Assembly (NCBI RefSeq): GCF_001559075.2
Contig: NZ_CP014015.2
Span: 4,650,001 to 4,714,000, forward strand
DNA: 64,000 nt
Source: Citrobacter amalonaticus
Lineage (GTDB): Bacteria; Pseudomonadota; Gammaproteobacteria; Enterobacterales; Enterobacteriaceae
Direction of reading: 5' to 3'
The notes below the pieces were generated by a model that was not told the DNA's origin, searched no databases, and saw only the letters and a program-made list of their open reading frames with translations. Made by a program: the position numbers and the translations under genes. Positions 8,355-17,778 of the stretch are shown in pieces (the first letter of the stretch is position 1; every line of letters begins with the position of its first letter).

Positions 8355-10040
8355 TCAAAAAGTTTCCCAGTTGTCTGTTTCTGAAGTTATCTTTTTGGAC
8401 ACCACATATTTTTCGCCATTATTCCTCTCCCTCTGGTGACTAACACGTTTTTCTGAAGTCATGTTTGCGGCTTGTATCCCTTCCTCATTCAGACTGAACA
8501 CGCTGACCATATCCTGGAGTACACGAGACTGCTCCTGCATTGAAGAGGCAGCTGCAGCTGACTCTTCAACGAGCGCGGCATTTTGCTGTGTGGTGGTATC
8601 AATCTGTCCCATCGCACTGTTGATTTGGGCAATCCCATCACTCTGCTCCCGACTCGCTTGTGCGATTTCCTCAATCAGTTGAGTCATGTTCTGGACGTTG
8701 GAAACAATTCCCATCATGCCAGCATCTGCTTTTTCAACCAGATTGCGGCCAGAGGCAATACGTGAGACAGAGTCATCGATCAATTCCTTAATTTCACGTG
8801 CAGCTGACGCACTGCGTTGTGCCAGTGTACGGACTTCTCCAGCCACCACAGCAAAACCACGTCCGGATTCACCTGCTCGCGCAGCTTCCACTGCTGCATT
8901 CAGCGCCAGAATATTGGTCTGGAAGGCTATACCATCAATAACCTGGATGATGTCCGCCATTTTTGATGAGGAATCGTAAATTTCCTGCATTCGGGAAGAC
9001 ACTTCACTCATAACGGCGCCATTCTGTTTCACGACAGATGCTGTCTCACTCACGTAACGATGCGCCTGCGCCGTGTTTGCTGCAGTATTGTTAATAGTTG
9101 CCGTCAGCTCTTCCAGCGTCGAGGCTGTCTCTTCTACCCCTGCCGCCTGCTCTTCCGTGCGAGAGGCCAGATCGGTGTTACCACTACTAATTTCAGCCGC
9201 GGCTAACGCTATGCTGTCGGCCCCTTCACGGACCTTGCGTACCGTATTACGCAGACTCTCCGTCATTTCCCTCAGGGAGAGCATAAGTTGTCCAGGCTGG
9301 TCTCGGGATTCCACTTTAACGTCGATCCCCAGATTACCGGACGCCACTTCCCGGGCCACATTAACGGCTGACAACAATGGGCGAGTTATCCCGCGAGTGA
9401 TAAACCACGCTAACAGACTGCCGACAAGAATAGCGATTACGCCAAGAACAATCAGAGCCTGAATTGCTGCCGAGCCATTCTCCTGAATGGACCCACCGGC
9501 TTCATCAATTTGCGCTTTATCGTAGTTTTCCAGTGCTTTTACGCTGCCGGAATAGACCTCCATGGCGGGAATGAGTTTCTGGCGAATAAATGCATTGGTG
9601 GCATCACCATTCCCTTGTTCACTGATGCGAATCGCCTCATTGCGGATATCGATATACAGTTTTCTTTTATCACCCACGGTCGTCAGGAGTGACTTGCCCG
9701 TATCAGAGACAATTAATTCTGTCAGTTCCTTCTGAATGGCACTCACGCGCTCTGACATTACCTTCATTTTTGACTGGGCAAATTTTTTAATTCCCTCATC
9801 AGAGGAAGTCAGTACAGACAGCCCCATCGCGCCATTATAGTCAATTGCCGCCCCCCACGCCCCCGTGAGTCGCTCCAGTACCAGCAACCTGTCCGTAATA
9901 GCATGGGTCTCTTTCAATATGCCGTTTAATTTAACAATACCCGTAACAGCCATAATGACGACAAGGGTGAGAACAATACTGAAGCCAACTCCCATTCGGG
10001 TACCAACACCAAAATTATTTATTTTCATCTGCTGTCTCAT
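8355..10040 (-). CDS. Methyl-accepting chemotaxis protein with 4-helix-bundle sensor and NWETF tail
   Basis: The 561-residue transmembrane chemoreceptor has TM1 near residues 15-37, a periplasmic region of about 155 residues that looks like a four-helix-bundle (4HB_MCP/Tar-like) sensor, TM2 near 193-215, HAMP to about 268, and a long signalling coiled coil. The hairpin tip contains the highly conserved VIDGIAFQTNILALNAAVEAA. The last five residues are NWETF, the CheR/CheB docking pentapeptide, so this should be a high-abundance receptor of the Tar/Tsr type. The start at 10040 has AGGTGA upstream; a second Met is four codons later. A sigma-28 promoter lies 129 bases upstream. The ligand is unknown. 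E. coli has no MCP here. Confidence 0.93.
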   Translation of the reverse strand: MRQQMKINNFGVGTRMGVGFSIVLTLVVIMAVTGIVKLNGILKETHAITDRLLVLERLTGAWGAAIDYNGAMGLSVLTSSDEGIKKFAQSKMKVMSERVSAIQKELTELIVSDTGKSLLTTVGDKRKLYIDIRNEAIRISEQGNGDATNAFIRQKLIPAMEVYSGSVKALENYDKAQIDEAGGSIQENGSAAIQALIVLGVIAILVGSLLAWFITRGITRPLLSAVNVAREVASGNLGIDVKVESRDQPGQLMLSLREMTESLRNTVRKVREGADSIALAAAEISSGNTDLASRTEEQAAGVEETASTLEELTATINNTAANTAQAHRYVSETASVVKQNGAVMSEVSSRMQEIYDSSSKMADIIQVIDGIAFQTNILALNAAVEAARAGESGRGFAVVAGEVRTLAQRSASAAREIKELIDDSVSRIASGRNLVEKADAGMMGIVSNVQNMTQLIEEIAQASREQSDGIAQINSAMGQIDTTTQQNAALVEESAAAASSMQEQSRVLQDMVSVFSLNEEGIQAANMTSEKRVSHQRERNNGEKYVVSKKITSETDNWETF

Positions 10041-10168
10041 ACAAAAAAAGTCACCTTTTCCCTGCCACCCGTTGAAAAAACCAGAACAATGCCGGGAGCA
10101 TTCGACTTAAGGGCGGAGTCAAGCTAACATATTGAAATTGATCATGTTTTAAACATGTGCCAGCGTAT

Positions 10169-10195
10169 CTATCGGCAGAAAGGGAGAGGACTTTA
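10169..10195 (-). promoter_or_regulatory. Sigma-28 (FliA) promoter of the chemoreceptor
   Basis: Read on the minus strand the site is TAAAGTCC-N11-GCCGATAG, six of eight and seven of eight matches to the flagellar class 3 consensus TAAAGTTT-N11-GCCGATAA with the exact 11-base spacing. It faces the chemoreceptor gene, leaving a leader of about 120 bases. Confidence 0.85.
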
Positions 10196-10922
10196 ACGTG
10201 ATCATTCTCTTAGAAGAACATTGACATTTTGAAACAAGACAGGAAATCGCGTATAAAACAAACCGTATCATGTTGTTTTTTAATTGAAAAAGACAACTCA
10301 ATTTTTATCGTATAATTTCATACCGGAAACAAAAGAATAAAAAAAGAACAACCGATTCCATATTAATCTAAAGATACCCCCCTTAACCAACATCCATTAG
10401 CTGCATGAAAAATAATTAACATTGATATTAATGTGATCCGATAAAAAGATATCACCACCATTATTAAATGACAGGCTTTAATCCATTGAAAGTTTAAGAA
10501 AGGATAGACTGATATTTTTACTCCGCATACCTGAATTGACTATAATTTGTCCCCCCCCTACGTATAGCGTACATTTGGTGTTATAAGTGAACACTGTTTC
10601 CGTTATATTGTTCAGGCAAAGAAACTCATCCATAAATATTGGTACGACTATAACGAATACAAACCACTTTTCAGGACTGAATTATCTGACATCACCTGAG
10701 TTTATAACAATGTGTTAAAACAGGGTTTCAATCCTTTGGTTCGATAGCATCCTTTCAGTGTCCGATTCTCTGGACTGAGATCCCTGGCTGTTCGTCCTTG
10801 CATGTCAGGTCAAGCGTTGACTGCTTCAAAAAAAATACCGTTTTTGTTATATTGATGCTTACTGATTATCCACCTCCGCGGTGCCAAAAAGAACAAGATT
10901 CACCGCAACCCAGGACAATAAA
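10196..10922. other. Long A+T-rich intergenic region upstream of oqxR
   Basis: About 730 bases without a convincing gene. The DNA is markedly A+T-rich up to about 10700 and contains a C8 run at 10551-10558. No structured RNA was recognised. The oqxR promoter is probably in the last 100 bases (candidate elements around 10817-10853), but no good -35/-10 pair with standard spacing could be fixed. Confidence 0.5.
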
Positions 10923-11402
10923 ATGTTAGATTACCGCTTCCCGACAGCTTTGCAGATGGTTCTCAGCGTAGCGATGGCGGAGCAATCGGGTGAACGTTCG
11001 ACAAGTGCAATTCTGGCCTATGGTCTGGAAGCAAATCCGAGCTTCATTCGCAAGTTAATGGTTCCGCTCACGCGTGACGGTATCATCGTCTCAACGCTTG
11101 GCCGCAACGGTTCTATTCATCTTGGTCGCCCGGCGGACGAGATCACCCTGCGCGATATCTACCTTTCTGTCATTGAAGATAAAAAGCTGTGGGCCTCGCG
11201 TCCTGACGTACCGGCTCGCTGCGTGGTCAGCGCCAACGCTTGCTGGTACTTCAAATCTATCGCCGATGAAGCGGAGCAAGCTTCGTTAGAGGTATTAGCT
11301 CGCCATACCGTGGCAAGCGCGCTGGAAGAGGTCAAAAAAGCCGATACCAGCGGGTGCGATCCGGTCCCTGAGATTGATACCCAGTCTAAAAAAGCGCATT
11401 AG
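10923..11402 (+). CDS. oqxR: Rrf2-family repressor OqxR
   Basis: The 159-residue product has an N-terminal winged helix-turn-helix (MLDYRFPTALQMVLSVAMAEQ onward) and the Rrf2 architecture with cysteines in the second half (PARCVVSANACWYF). OqxR of Klebsiella pneumoniae is an Rrf2-type repressor of rarA and oqxAB, and this gene lies beside the same efflux locus. The ATG at 10923, preceded by CCAGGAC, gives the family N-terminus; an in-frame codon at 10881 would add 14 unsupported residues. Whether the cysteines bind an Fe-S cluster is unknown. In Klebsiella, loss of this gene raises OqxAB expression; this copy looks intact. Confidence 0.85.
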   Translation: MLDYRFPTALQMVLSVAMAEQSGERSTSAILAYGLEANPSFIRKLMVPLTRDGIIVSTLGRNGSIHLGRPADEITLRDIYLSVIEDKKLWASRPDVPARCVVSANACWYFKSIADEAEQASLEVLARHTVASALEEVKKADTSGCDPVPEIDTQSKKAH

Positions 11403-11420
11403 TTATTTCCTGACTGCAAA

Positions 11421-11452
11421 AAAAACCGCCTTAACGCTGAAGGCGGTTTTTT
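11421..11452. terminator. Bidirectional terminator between oqxR and oqxB
   Basis: Arms AAAAACCGCCTT and AAGGCGGTTTTT surround a 7-base loop with A- and T-runs on both sides, placed between two convergent genes. Confidence 0.9.
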
Positions 11453-11467
11453 GTTATGTGCAATTCC

Positions 11468-14400
11468 TTAAGAAACCGGCAAAACATCCCTTACCGGTTT
11501 ACCGCGCGTAACGAATTTACGCAGCGTAACGTAAAACACCGGTGTCAGGAACAGACCAAATAACGTCACCCCCAACATACCGGAAAATACCGTGATACCG
11601 GTGACGCCACGCACTTCTGCCCCCGCACCGTGACCGAGGATCAGTGGAATCGTCCCGGCAATAAAGGCAATGGACGTCATCACAATCGGGCGTAAGCGCA
11701 GGCGGCACGCTTCCAGCGCGGCTTCCATAATCCCTTTCCCCTGAATCTCCAGCTCGCGGGCGAACTCCACGATAAGAATCGCGTTTTTACAGGCCAGCCC
11801 CATCAGTACCACCAGACCAACCTGAACGAACACGTTGTTATCGCCCCCGGTCAGCCAGACGCCAAACAGCGCGGAAAGCATGGTCATCGGGACGATAAGG
11901 ATTACCGCCAGCGGCAGCGTCCAGCTTTCATACAGTGCCGCCAGCACCAGGAATGCCAGCAGCACCGCGACCGGGAAGACGATCAGCGCCGTATTGCCCT
12001 GCGTGGCCTGCTGAAAGCTCAGATCCGTCCATTCAATATTCATCCCATTCGGCAGGATCTGCTTAGACATTGCGCCCAGTTGCGTCATCGCCTGCGCGGA
12101 AGAGAGTATGCGAGGATCGGCATCGCCAATGAGATCCGCCGCAGGATAACCATTGTAACGAATCACCGGATCCGGCCCGTAGGTGGTCGTGATTTTCACC
12201 ATACTGCCGATCGGCACCATTTCGCCCTGATTATTACGGGTGCGTAAATTCGCAATATCTTCCACGCTGTCGCGAAACTGCCCGTCGGCCTGCGCCATCA
12301 CGCGCCAGGTTCGCCCGAACTGGTTGAAGTCATTCACGTACGACGAGCCCAGATAGGTTTGCAGCGTGCCAAAAAGGTCGGTCAGCAACACGCCCTGCGC
12401 TTTCGCCTTATCACGATCGACCTGTACATCCAGTTGCGGAACGTTAGCCTGGTAGGTTGAGATCGGGAAGTGCATTCCCGGCGTCTGCATAATCGCACCG
12501 GACATGGTGTTCACCGCGTTTTGCAGCGCGCCATAACCAAGACCTGCGCGATCCTGGATATACAGCGAATACCCGGAGCCCTGCCCCAACCCTAAGATCG
12601 GCGGCGGCAGAATGGAGAAGCCAAAACCTTCCTGAATTTGCGCAATTTTCGCGTTGATCTCCGCGTTTATTTCCGCCGCGGAGTGTTTTCGCTGATCGAA
12701 TGGTTTCAGGCCAAAGAAGACGGTCCCGGTATTCGGCGTGTTGGTGAACTGCAGCGCGTTCAACCCCGGGAACGCAACCGCATAGTCCACACCTTCGGTA
12801 TTCATCCCGATTTCGCTCATTTTGCGGATCACCGCGTCGGTGCGGGCCAGCGAGGAGCCTTCCGGCATTTTCACGCCGCCGATCAGGTACAGCTTATCCT
12901 GCGTCGGAATAAACCCGCCGGGCACAGCTTTAAACATAACGCCTGCGGCACAGAGCAGCAGCAGATAAACCATAAATACCGCGCCGCGCCGTCCCAGCGT
13001 TTTACCCACCAGCCCCTGATAGCCGTTTGAGCTGCGGTGGAAAAAGCGGTTAAACGGACGGAAAATCCAGCCGAACAGACGATCGATAAGCCGGGTCGGG
13101 AAATCTTTCGGCGCGCCGTGCGGTTTTAACAGCAGTGCCGCCAGCGCCGGAGAGAGCGTCAGCGAGTTAATGGCAGAGATGACCGTGGAAATCGCGATCG
13201 TCACCGCAAACTGCTTGTAGAACTGTCCGGTAACGCCCGAGAGAAACGCCATCGGCACAAACACCGCGCACAGCACCAGTGCAATAGCGATAATTGGCCC
13301 GGACACTTCTCGCATCGCCTGATGCGCCGCCGCAAGCGGAGCAAGCCCCTCTTCAATGTTTCGCTCGACGTTCTCCACCACCACGATGGCGTCGTCCACC
13401 ACGATACCGATGGCCAGTACCAGCCCGAACAAACTCAGGGTATTTAGCGAGAAGCCCAGCAGGTAGAGAATGCTGAAGGTACCCACCACCGAAACAGGCA
13501 CCGCAATCAGCGGAATAATCGACGCGCGCCAGGTTTGCAGGAACAGGATCACCACCAGCACCACCAGCACCACCGCTTCCAGTAGCGTTTGCACGACTGC
13601 ACGGATGGAGTCTCGCACGAAAACGGTCGGATCGTAAGGTGCCGCCCACTTCATATCTGCCGGGAATCGCGTGGACAGTTCGTCCATTTTGGCGCGCACC
13701 GCGTTAGACAAATCAATGGCATTCGCCCCCGGCGACTGGAAGATACCAATCCCGACCGCGTCTTTATTGTTCAGTTGGGAACGCAGCGCATAGCTACCGG
13801 ACCCCATTTCGATACGCGCCACGTCGCGCAGGCGGACGACCGTACCGTCCTGCGTTGTTTTCAGGACAATATTGCCGAACTCTTCTTCAGTATGCAGACG
13901 ACCCTGGGCGTTAATAGAGATCAGAAAATCGCTCTCTTTCGGCAGTGGCTCGGCACCAAGCTGCCCGGCGGAAACCTGCACGTTCTGCTCCTGCATCGCC
14001 GTCACTACGTCCGAAGCGGTTAATCCGCGAGCCGCCACCTTGTTGGGATCCAGCCAGACGCGCATCGCGTATTCACCCGAGCCGAAAATCTGGATCTGAC
14101 CGACGCCGGGCAGGCGTGCCAGCTCGTCCTTCACCTTCAACGTGGCGTAGTTGCGCATATACAGGGAGTCGTACTTACCGTTGGGCGAAAACAGATGCAC
14201 CACAAGCGTCAGCGTTGGCGACTGCTTCTGGGTAGTGATGCCCAGACGCCGCACGTCTTCCGGCAGACGCGCTTCGGCCTGCGCGACGCGGTTTTGCACT
14301 TGAACCTGCGCCTGATCCGGGTCGGTACCTGGACGGAAGGTAACGGTGGTGACCAGCACGCCGTCAGAACCCGCGACGGACTTCATGTACATCATGTTCT

Positions 14401-14623
14401 CAACGCCGTTGATCGCTTCTTCCAGCGGCGTCGCCACGGTCTCGGCAATCACTTTCGGGTTGGCGCCAGGGTACTCCGCGCGCACCTGCACGCTTGGCGG
14501 CACGACGTCAGGATATTCGCTCACCGGCAACAGCGGGATGGCGATGACTCCTGTGATAAAAATCAGAATCGACAGGACGGCGGCAAAAATCGGCCTGTCG
14601 ATAAAAAAGCGGGAAAAGTCCAT
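11468..14623 (-). CDS. oqxB: Multidrug efflux RND permease OqxB
   Basis: The 1051-residue HAE-1 RND transporter follows the known OqxB sequence closely from MDFSRFFIDRPIFAAVLS to the C-terminus (YVTLRKFVTRGKP). Features include 12 transmembrane helices, two large periplasmic loops, the helix-4 proton-relay aspartates in VDDAIVVVENVERN and the helix-10 lysine in ACKNAILIVEFA. OqxB pumps quinolones, quinoxalines such as olaquindox, nitrofurantoin, chloramphenicol and other drugs, using the proton gradient, with OqxA and an outer membrane channel (usually TolC). It starts 24 bases after the oqxA stop, in the same operon. The locus is in chromosomal context with rarA and oqxR, not the IS26-flanked plasmid form. 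Confidence 0.95.
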   Translation of the reverse strand: MDFSRFFIDRPIFAAVLSILIFITGVIAIPLLPVSEYPDVVPPSVQVRAEYPGANPKVIAETVATPLEEAINGVENMMYMKSVAGSDGVLVTTVTFRPGTDPDQAQVQVQNRVAQAEARLPEDVRRLGITTQKQSPTLTLVVHLFSPNGKYDSLYMRNYATLKVKDELARLPGVGQIQIFGSGEYAMRVWLDPNKVAARGLTASDVVTAMQEQNVQVSAGQLGAEPLPKESDFLISINAQGRLHTEEEFGNIVLKTTQDGTVVRLRDVARIEMGSGSYALRSQLNNKDAVGIGIFQSPGANAIDLSNAVRAKMDELSTRFPADMKWAAPYDPTVFVRDSIRAVVQTLLEAVVLVVLVVILFLQTWRASIIPLIAVPVSVVGTFSILYLLGFSLNTLSLFGLVLAIGIVVDDAIVVVENVERNIEEGLAPLAAAHQAMREVSGPIIAIALVLCAVFVPMAFLSGVTGQFYKQFAVTIAISTVISAINSLTLSPALAALLLKPHGAPKDFPTRLIDRLFGWIFRPFNRFFHRSSNGYQGLVGKTLGRRGAVFMVYLLLLCAAGVMFKAVPGGFIPTQDKLYLIGGVKMPEGSSLARTDAVIRKMSEIGMNTEGVDYAVAFPGLNALQFTNTPNTGTVFFGLKPFDQRKHSAAEINAEINAKIAQIQEGFGFSILPPPILGLGQGSGYSLYIQDRAGLGYGALQNAVNTMSGAIMQTPGMHFPISTYQANVPQLDVQVDRDKAKAQGVLLTDLFGTLQTYLGSSYVNDFNQFGRTWRVMAQADGQFRDSVEDIANLRTRNNQGEMVPIGSMVKITTTYGPDPVIRYNGYPAADLIGDADPRILSSAQAMTQLGAMSKQILPNGMNIEWTDLSFQQATQGNTALIVFPVAVLLAFLVLAALYESWTLPLAVILIVPMTMLSALFGVWLTGGDNNVFVQVGLVVLMGLACKNAILIVEFARELEIQGKGIMEAALEACRLRLRPIVMTSIAFIAGTIPLILGHGAGAEVRGVTGITVFSGMLGVTLFGLFLTPVFYVTLRKFVTRGKPVRDVLPVS

Positions 14624-14647
14624 GGGTTGGATTCTCAGGTCAAGGGA

Positions 14648-15823
14648 TCAGTTGAGGGCGGCGCTGGCGGTCATAGCAACGGTTTTGGCATTAACCGGCA
14701 TACCCGGCATAAACACTTTTTGTAAACCCTCGACGATGACTCTGTCGCCAGGGTTCAGTCCCTGCTGCACGATGCGTAATCCGGCGGCGAGACGCCCCGG
14801 CGTAATATCACGACGCTGTGCTTTACCCTCTTTATCCACGATATAAACGTATTTACGATCCTGATCGGTCAGCACCGCTTTGTCGTCGATAAGCATGGCG
14901 TTGAACTCCGCGCTGCCCGGCAGGCGCACGCGAGCAAAGAGTCCCGGTGTGAACTGACGCTGCGCGTTATCCAGCAGCGCGCGCATGCGGATGGTGCCGG
15001 TACTCGGCGTGAGCTGATTATCCAGAAAATCCACTTTGCCCTGATGGGGGTAACCTTCCTCACCGGTCAGGCCAATCTCAACCGGTAGCGCCGTGTGATG
15101 GCTGGACGCCCCCTGCCCGCTGCGAGCCAGATTTTGGTAGTGAAGGTAGGTTGACTCGTCCACGTCAAAGTAGACGTAAACCGTTTTCTGCGAGACCAGC
15201 GTGGTGAGGACGCTGGCGCTGTCGCCCGCAGTCACCAGATTACCGCTGGTGATTAACGCGCGGCTGGCGCGACCGTCAATAGGCGCGGTGACTTTGGTGA
15301 AATCCAGATTCAGCTGTGCGGCGTCAACCGCCGCCTGCGCGGCGCGGATGTCAGCTTGCGCCTGGGTGGCAGCCGAACGGCGCTGCTCCCACTCTTCGCG
15401 GGATACCACATTCGTGTTGACCAGTTTATCGGTGCGGTTCGCCTCACTTCGCGTCAGGCTTGCCTGCGTTTTGGCTCTCGCCAGGTTCGCCTGCGCCTGT
15501 TCCAGCGCCGCGCGATAGGTTCGGTCATCAATCGTGAACAGCACCTCGCCCTTTTTCACTTCCTGACCGTCGGTGTAATTCACTTTATCAATGTAGCCGG
15601 AAACGCGCGGACGAAGCTGAACGCTCTCCACCGCTTCAATCCGGCCGTTAAAGCTATCCCACTGGCTAATGGATTTCACCACCACGTCAGCAGCACTGAC
15701 GGCGGGCGCAGGCGGCGCGGCGTTTTGCGCGACGCTGTTATCACATCCAACAAGCAGCATGGTGAGCAACATCGCCCCCAGCGCGCTCGGATAAACGTTA
15801 CCCCAGGTTTTTTGCAGGCTCAT
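14648..15823 (-). CDS. oqxA: RND efflux periplasmic adaptor lipoprotein OqxA
   Basis: The 391-residue membrane-fusion protein begins MSLQKTWGN and has a lipobox LLVGC, so the mature N-terminal cysteine should be lipidated and anchored in the inner membrane. The order is a beta-barrel/lipoyl half (VQLRPRVSGYIDKVNYTDGQ), a long coiled-coil hairpin (about residues 100-170), a second lipoyl half (LNLDFTKVTAPIDGRASRAL) and the membrane-proximal domain. The sequence tracks Klebsiella OqxA closely. The start at 15823 is preferred over an upstream in-frame codon at 15913 because it gives the lipoprotein signal. It couples OqxB to the outer membrane channel. Confidence 0.95.
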   Translation of the reverse strand: MSLQKTWGNVYPSALGAMLLTMLLVGCDNSVAQNAAPPAPAVSAADVVVKSISQWDSFNGRIEAVESVQLRPRVSGYIDKVNYTDGQEVKKGEVLFTIDDRTYRAALEQAQANLARAKTQASLTRSEANRTDKLVNTNVVSREEWEQRRSAATQAQADIRAAQAAVDAAQLNLDFTKVTAPIDGRASRALITSGNLVTAGDSASVLTTLVSQKTVYVYFDVDESTYLHYQNLARSGQGASSHHTALPVEIGLTGEEGYPHQGKVDFLDNQLTPSTGTIRMRALLDNAQRQFTPGLFARVRLPGSAEFNAMLIDDKAVLTDQDRKYVYIVDKEGKAQRRDITPGRLAAGLRIVQQGLNPGDRVIVEGLQKVFMPGMPVNAKTVAMTASAALN

Positions 15824-15990
15824 TATTTTTATTCCGCTATTGGTAGCCGCCGGGCAAGACGCTGCGGGAGACGCCGCGCCACTTCCTTTGTCCGGTAGCT
15901 GGCTTAAGGCCATTTGTGTCGTTCATCGCCACAAAACTGTAACAGTTGCAAATACACTATCGCGGCGATTGTAGGAAGGCGCTTAATTAA

Positions 15991-16011
15991 GTGCAAGAAT
16001 AATTGTTGCAC
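15991..16011. promoter_or_regulatory. Palindromic operator A between oqxA and rarA
   Basis: A 21-bp near-perfect palindrome with arms GTGCAA and TTGCAC and an AT-rich centre. It lies in the divergent rarA-oqxA promoter region, and a second copy is 74 bases away. The symmetry suits a dimeric repressor such as OqxR better than the AraC-type RarA, which would use an asymmetric box. Assignment to OqxR is inference. Confidence 0.65.
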
Positions 16012-16064
16012 TTTATGTGCTATTTGAGCAGATGTGAAAAGACCTGTTTCAGGCAAGGCTTTAA

Positions 16065-16085
16065 ATGCAACAATAATACTTGCAA
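16065..16085. promoter_or_regulatory. Palindromic operator B between oqxA and rarA
   Basis: A second copy of the same palindrome (TGCAAC...AATAAT...TTGCA) 80-95 bases before the rarA start. One site per divergent promoter would allow one repressor to control both rarA and oqxAB. Confidence 0.62.
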
Positions 16086-16159
16086 TTAATACAAAAACAC
16101 GCCACCTTTTAATGTAACAGACAAAGATACTTTTAAACAGGCAGCGTGGGAGTAACCAG

Positions 16160-16513
16160 ATGAACACTGGCGCATTTATGCATGATTTACTCGACTGGAT
16201 CGACAACAACCTGGATAGCCGTCTGGATATTGAAACCGTATCCAGACGTTCCGGCTACTCGAAATGGCACCTCCAGCGTCTGTTTAAGGAACATACTGGC
16301 TATCCCCTTGCTGGGTACATTCGTGCACAAAAGCTGCAAAAATCGGTTGAGCGCTTAAGCCACAGCGATGAACCGATTTTGAACGTAGCGATTGCGCTGG
16401 GCTTTGACTCCCAGCAGTCATTCAACCGCAGCTTCAAGCGTCAGTATGGTCAGGCCCCCGGCGCATGGCGGCGCAATGCCGGCCACCCGTTGATTAAACG
16501 CCAATGTCAGTAA
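16160..16513 (+). CDS. rarA: AraC-family activator RarA
   Basis: The 117-residue product is a minimal AraC/XylS regulator of the SoxS/MarA/Rob size class, with two helix-turn-helix motifs (LDIETVSRRSGYSKWHLQRLFKEHTG, split here as residues about 20-45, and LNVAIALGFDSQQSFNRSFK, about 78-97). The sequence and divergent position upstream of oqxAB match RarA of Klebsiella and Enterobacter, which activates oqxAB and also influences AcrAB and outer membrane permeability. The ATG at 16160 has GGGAGTAA upstream. Two palindromic operators lie in its promoter region. Confidence 0.9.
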   Translation: MNTGAFMHDLLDWIDNNLDSRLDIETVSRRSGYSKWHLQRLFKEHTGYPLAGYIRAQKLQKSVERLSHSDEPILNVAIALGFDSQQSFNRSFKRQYGQAPGAWRRNAGHPLIKRQCQ

Positions 16514-16719
16514 TGCCTCTATCGGGGGTCAGGACCACTGCGAATACCTCTGCGCCAGTCTGATGAATTGATTGACCCTCTCTTCGCCGCTTATTGTCAC
16601 GATTCACGGCCCGTTTACTGGCGGTCAGAGGCGGGACAGTCACTGCGGCAGGAATAAGACTTTTGTTTGTCAGCGTCTGTGTTGTTGACTTATTCTGTAA
16701 AAAGATTACTTTTCAGGAC

Positions 16720-17700
16720 ATGAAGAAGATACTCATCATTGTCCCCGATGGCGGGATGCTGTTCGAATCCGCTGGTATTGCCGACATTCTGATGCAGGCC
16801 AATCGCCTGCATCCGGAAGGCGCTACGGACATCTGTTACCAGGTGCAGTTAGCGACAACTCAACCGCATCAGGTGATCCATGGTCAGTCCGGTCTAAACT
16901 TACTGGCAGATCATCGCCTGCATGAAATTGACCCTCGTGAGCCTCTCGATACCATCATTATCACCGGCAGAGGTCAAAACCCGCAGGAAGGGATTGCGGT
17001 CGTTGACTGGCTGCGCCTTGCCGCTCCCCACGCCCGCCGTATTGCATCCATTTGCGGCGGTGCAATGCTGCTGGCGCAAACCGGACTGCTGGACGGCAGA
17101 CGAGCCACCACCCACTGGAAGCTACTGGAAACCATGCAGGCAGAATTTCCTCAGGTGCGCGTCGAAGGCGGTCCGCTCTACATTCAGGACGAACACATCT
17201 GGACTTCTGGCGGGGTTAGTTCCGGCTTTGACCTGACGCTTGCGCTGGTTGAAGAGGACTACGGCTTCAGCCTGGCACGCGACATCGCTCAGGACTTCGT
17301 CATGTACCTGCGCCGCCCCGGAGGCCAGTTGCAGTTTAGCCGCTACAACCTTCAGCAGAGCAGCACCCAGGGCCCCATTAGCGATCTACAGGCCTGGTTG
17401 CTCGACAACCTCACCGCCGACCTCAGTGTGGATAGACTGGCGGAAAAAGTCGCCATGAGCCCGCGTAATTTCACCCGTGTCTTTACCCGGGAAACCGGCG
17501 CTTCACCGGCGCGCTACGTCGCCGAAGCCCGTCTGGCCGCTGCCCGACAGCGTCTGGAGCAGACCAACGAGACGCTGGATCGTATCGCTGAACAAACGGG
17601 ATTTGGCAACAGCATTAACCTGCGGCGACTGTTTGAAAAACAGCTTCAGCTCACGCCAGGAGAATACCGTCAGCGCTTTCACTGTCGCAAAATGGCGTAA
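16720..17700 (+). CDS. DJ-1/PfpI-AraC fusion transcriptional regulator (GlxA/FtrA family)
   Basis: The 326-residue product has an N-terminal DJ-1/PfpI glutamine-amidotransferase-like domain (about residues 1-190) with the elbow cysteine in SICGGAML, followed by a C-terminal AraC double helix-turn-helix (about 225-320; LSVDRLAEKVAMSPRNFTRVF and LDRIAEQTGFGNSINLRRLF). This matches the GlxA/FtrA/CdhR family, in which the DJ-1 domain is a sensor without known catalysis. ATG 16720 starts the domain exactly and follows TTTCAGGAC. It sits 78 bases before the second gap gene in the same direction, so it may control it; that is inference from proximity. Confidence 0.85.
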   Translation: MKKILIIVPDGGMLFESAGIADILMQANRLHPEGATDICYQVQLATTQPHQVIHGQSGLNLLADHRLHEIDPREPLDTIIITGRGQNPQEGIAVVDWLRLAAPHARRIASICGGAMLLAQTGLLDGRRATTHWKLLETMQAEFPQVRVEGGPLYIQDEHIWTSGGVSSGFDLTLALVEEDYGFSLARDIAQDFVMYLRRPGGQLQFSRYNLQQSSTQGPISDLQAWLLDNLTADLSVDRLAEKVAMSPRNFTRVFTRETGASPARYVAEARLAAARQRLEQTNETLDRIAEQTGFGNSINLRRLFEKQLQLTPGEYRQRFHCRKMA

Positions 17701-17778
17701 AGTGATCCTTTTTTGTCATTTACGCCAAATGGTGACCGACCTACATTACCTTCAGAGACAACAGATAAGGAGTTGATC

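Noticed and set aside
10551..10558. C8 homopolymer as a phase-variation switch
   Set aside because: It is far from any start codon or clear promoter element; eight bases in an A+T-rich spacer is weak evidence.
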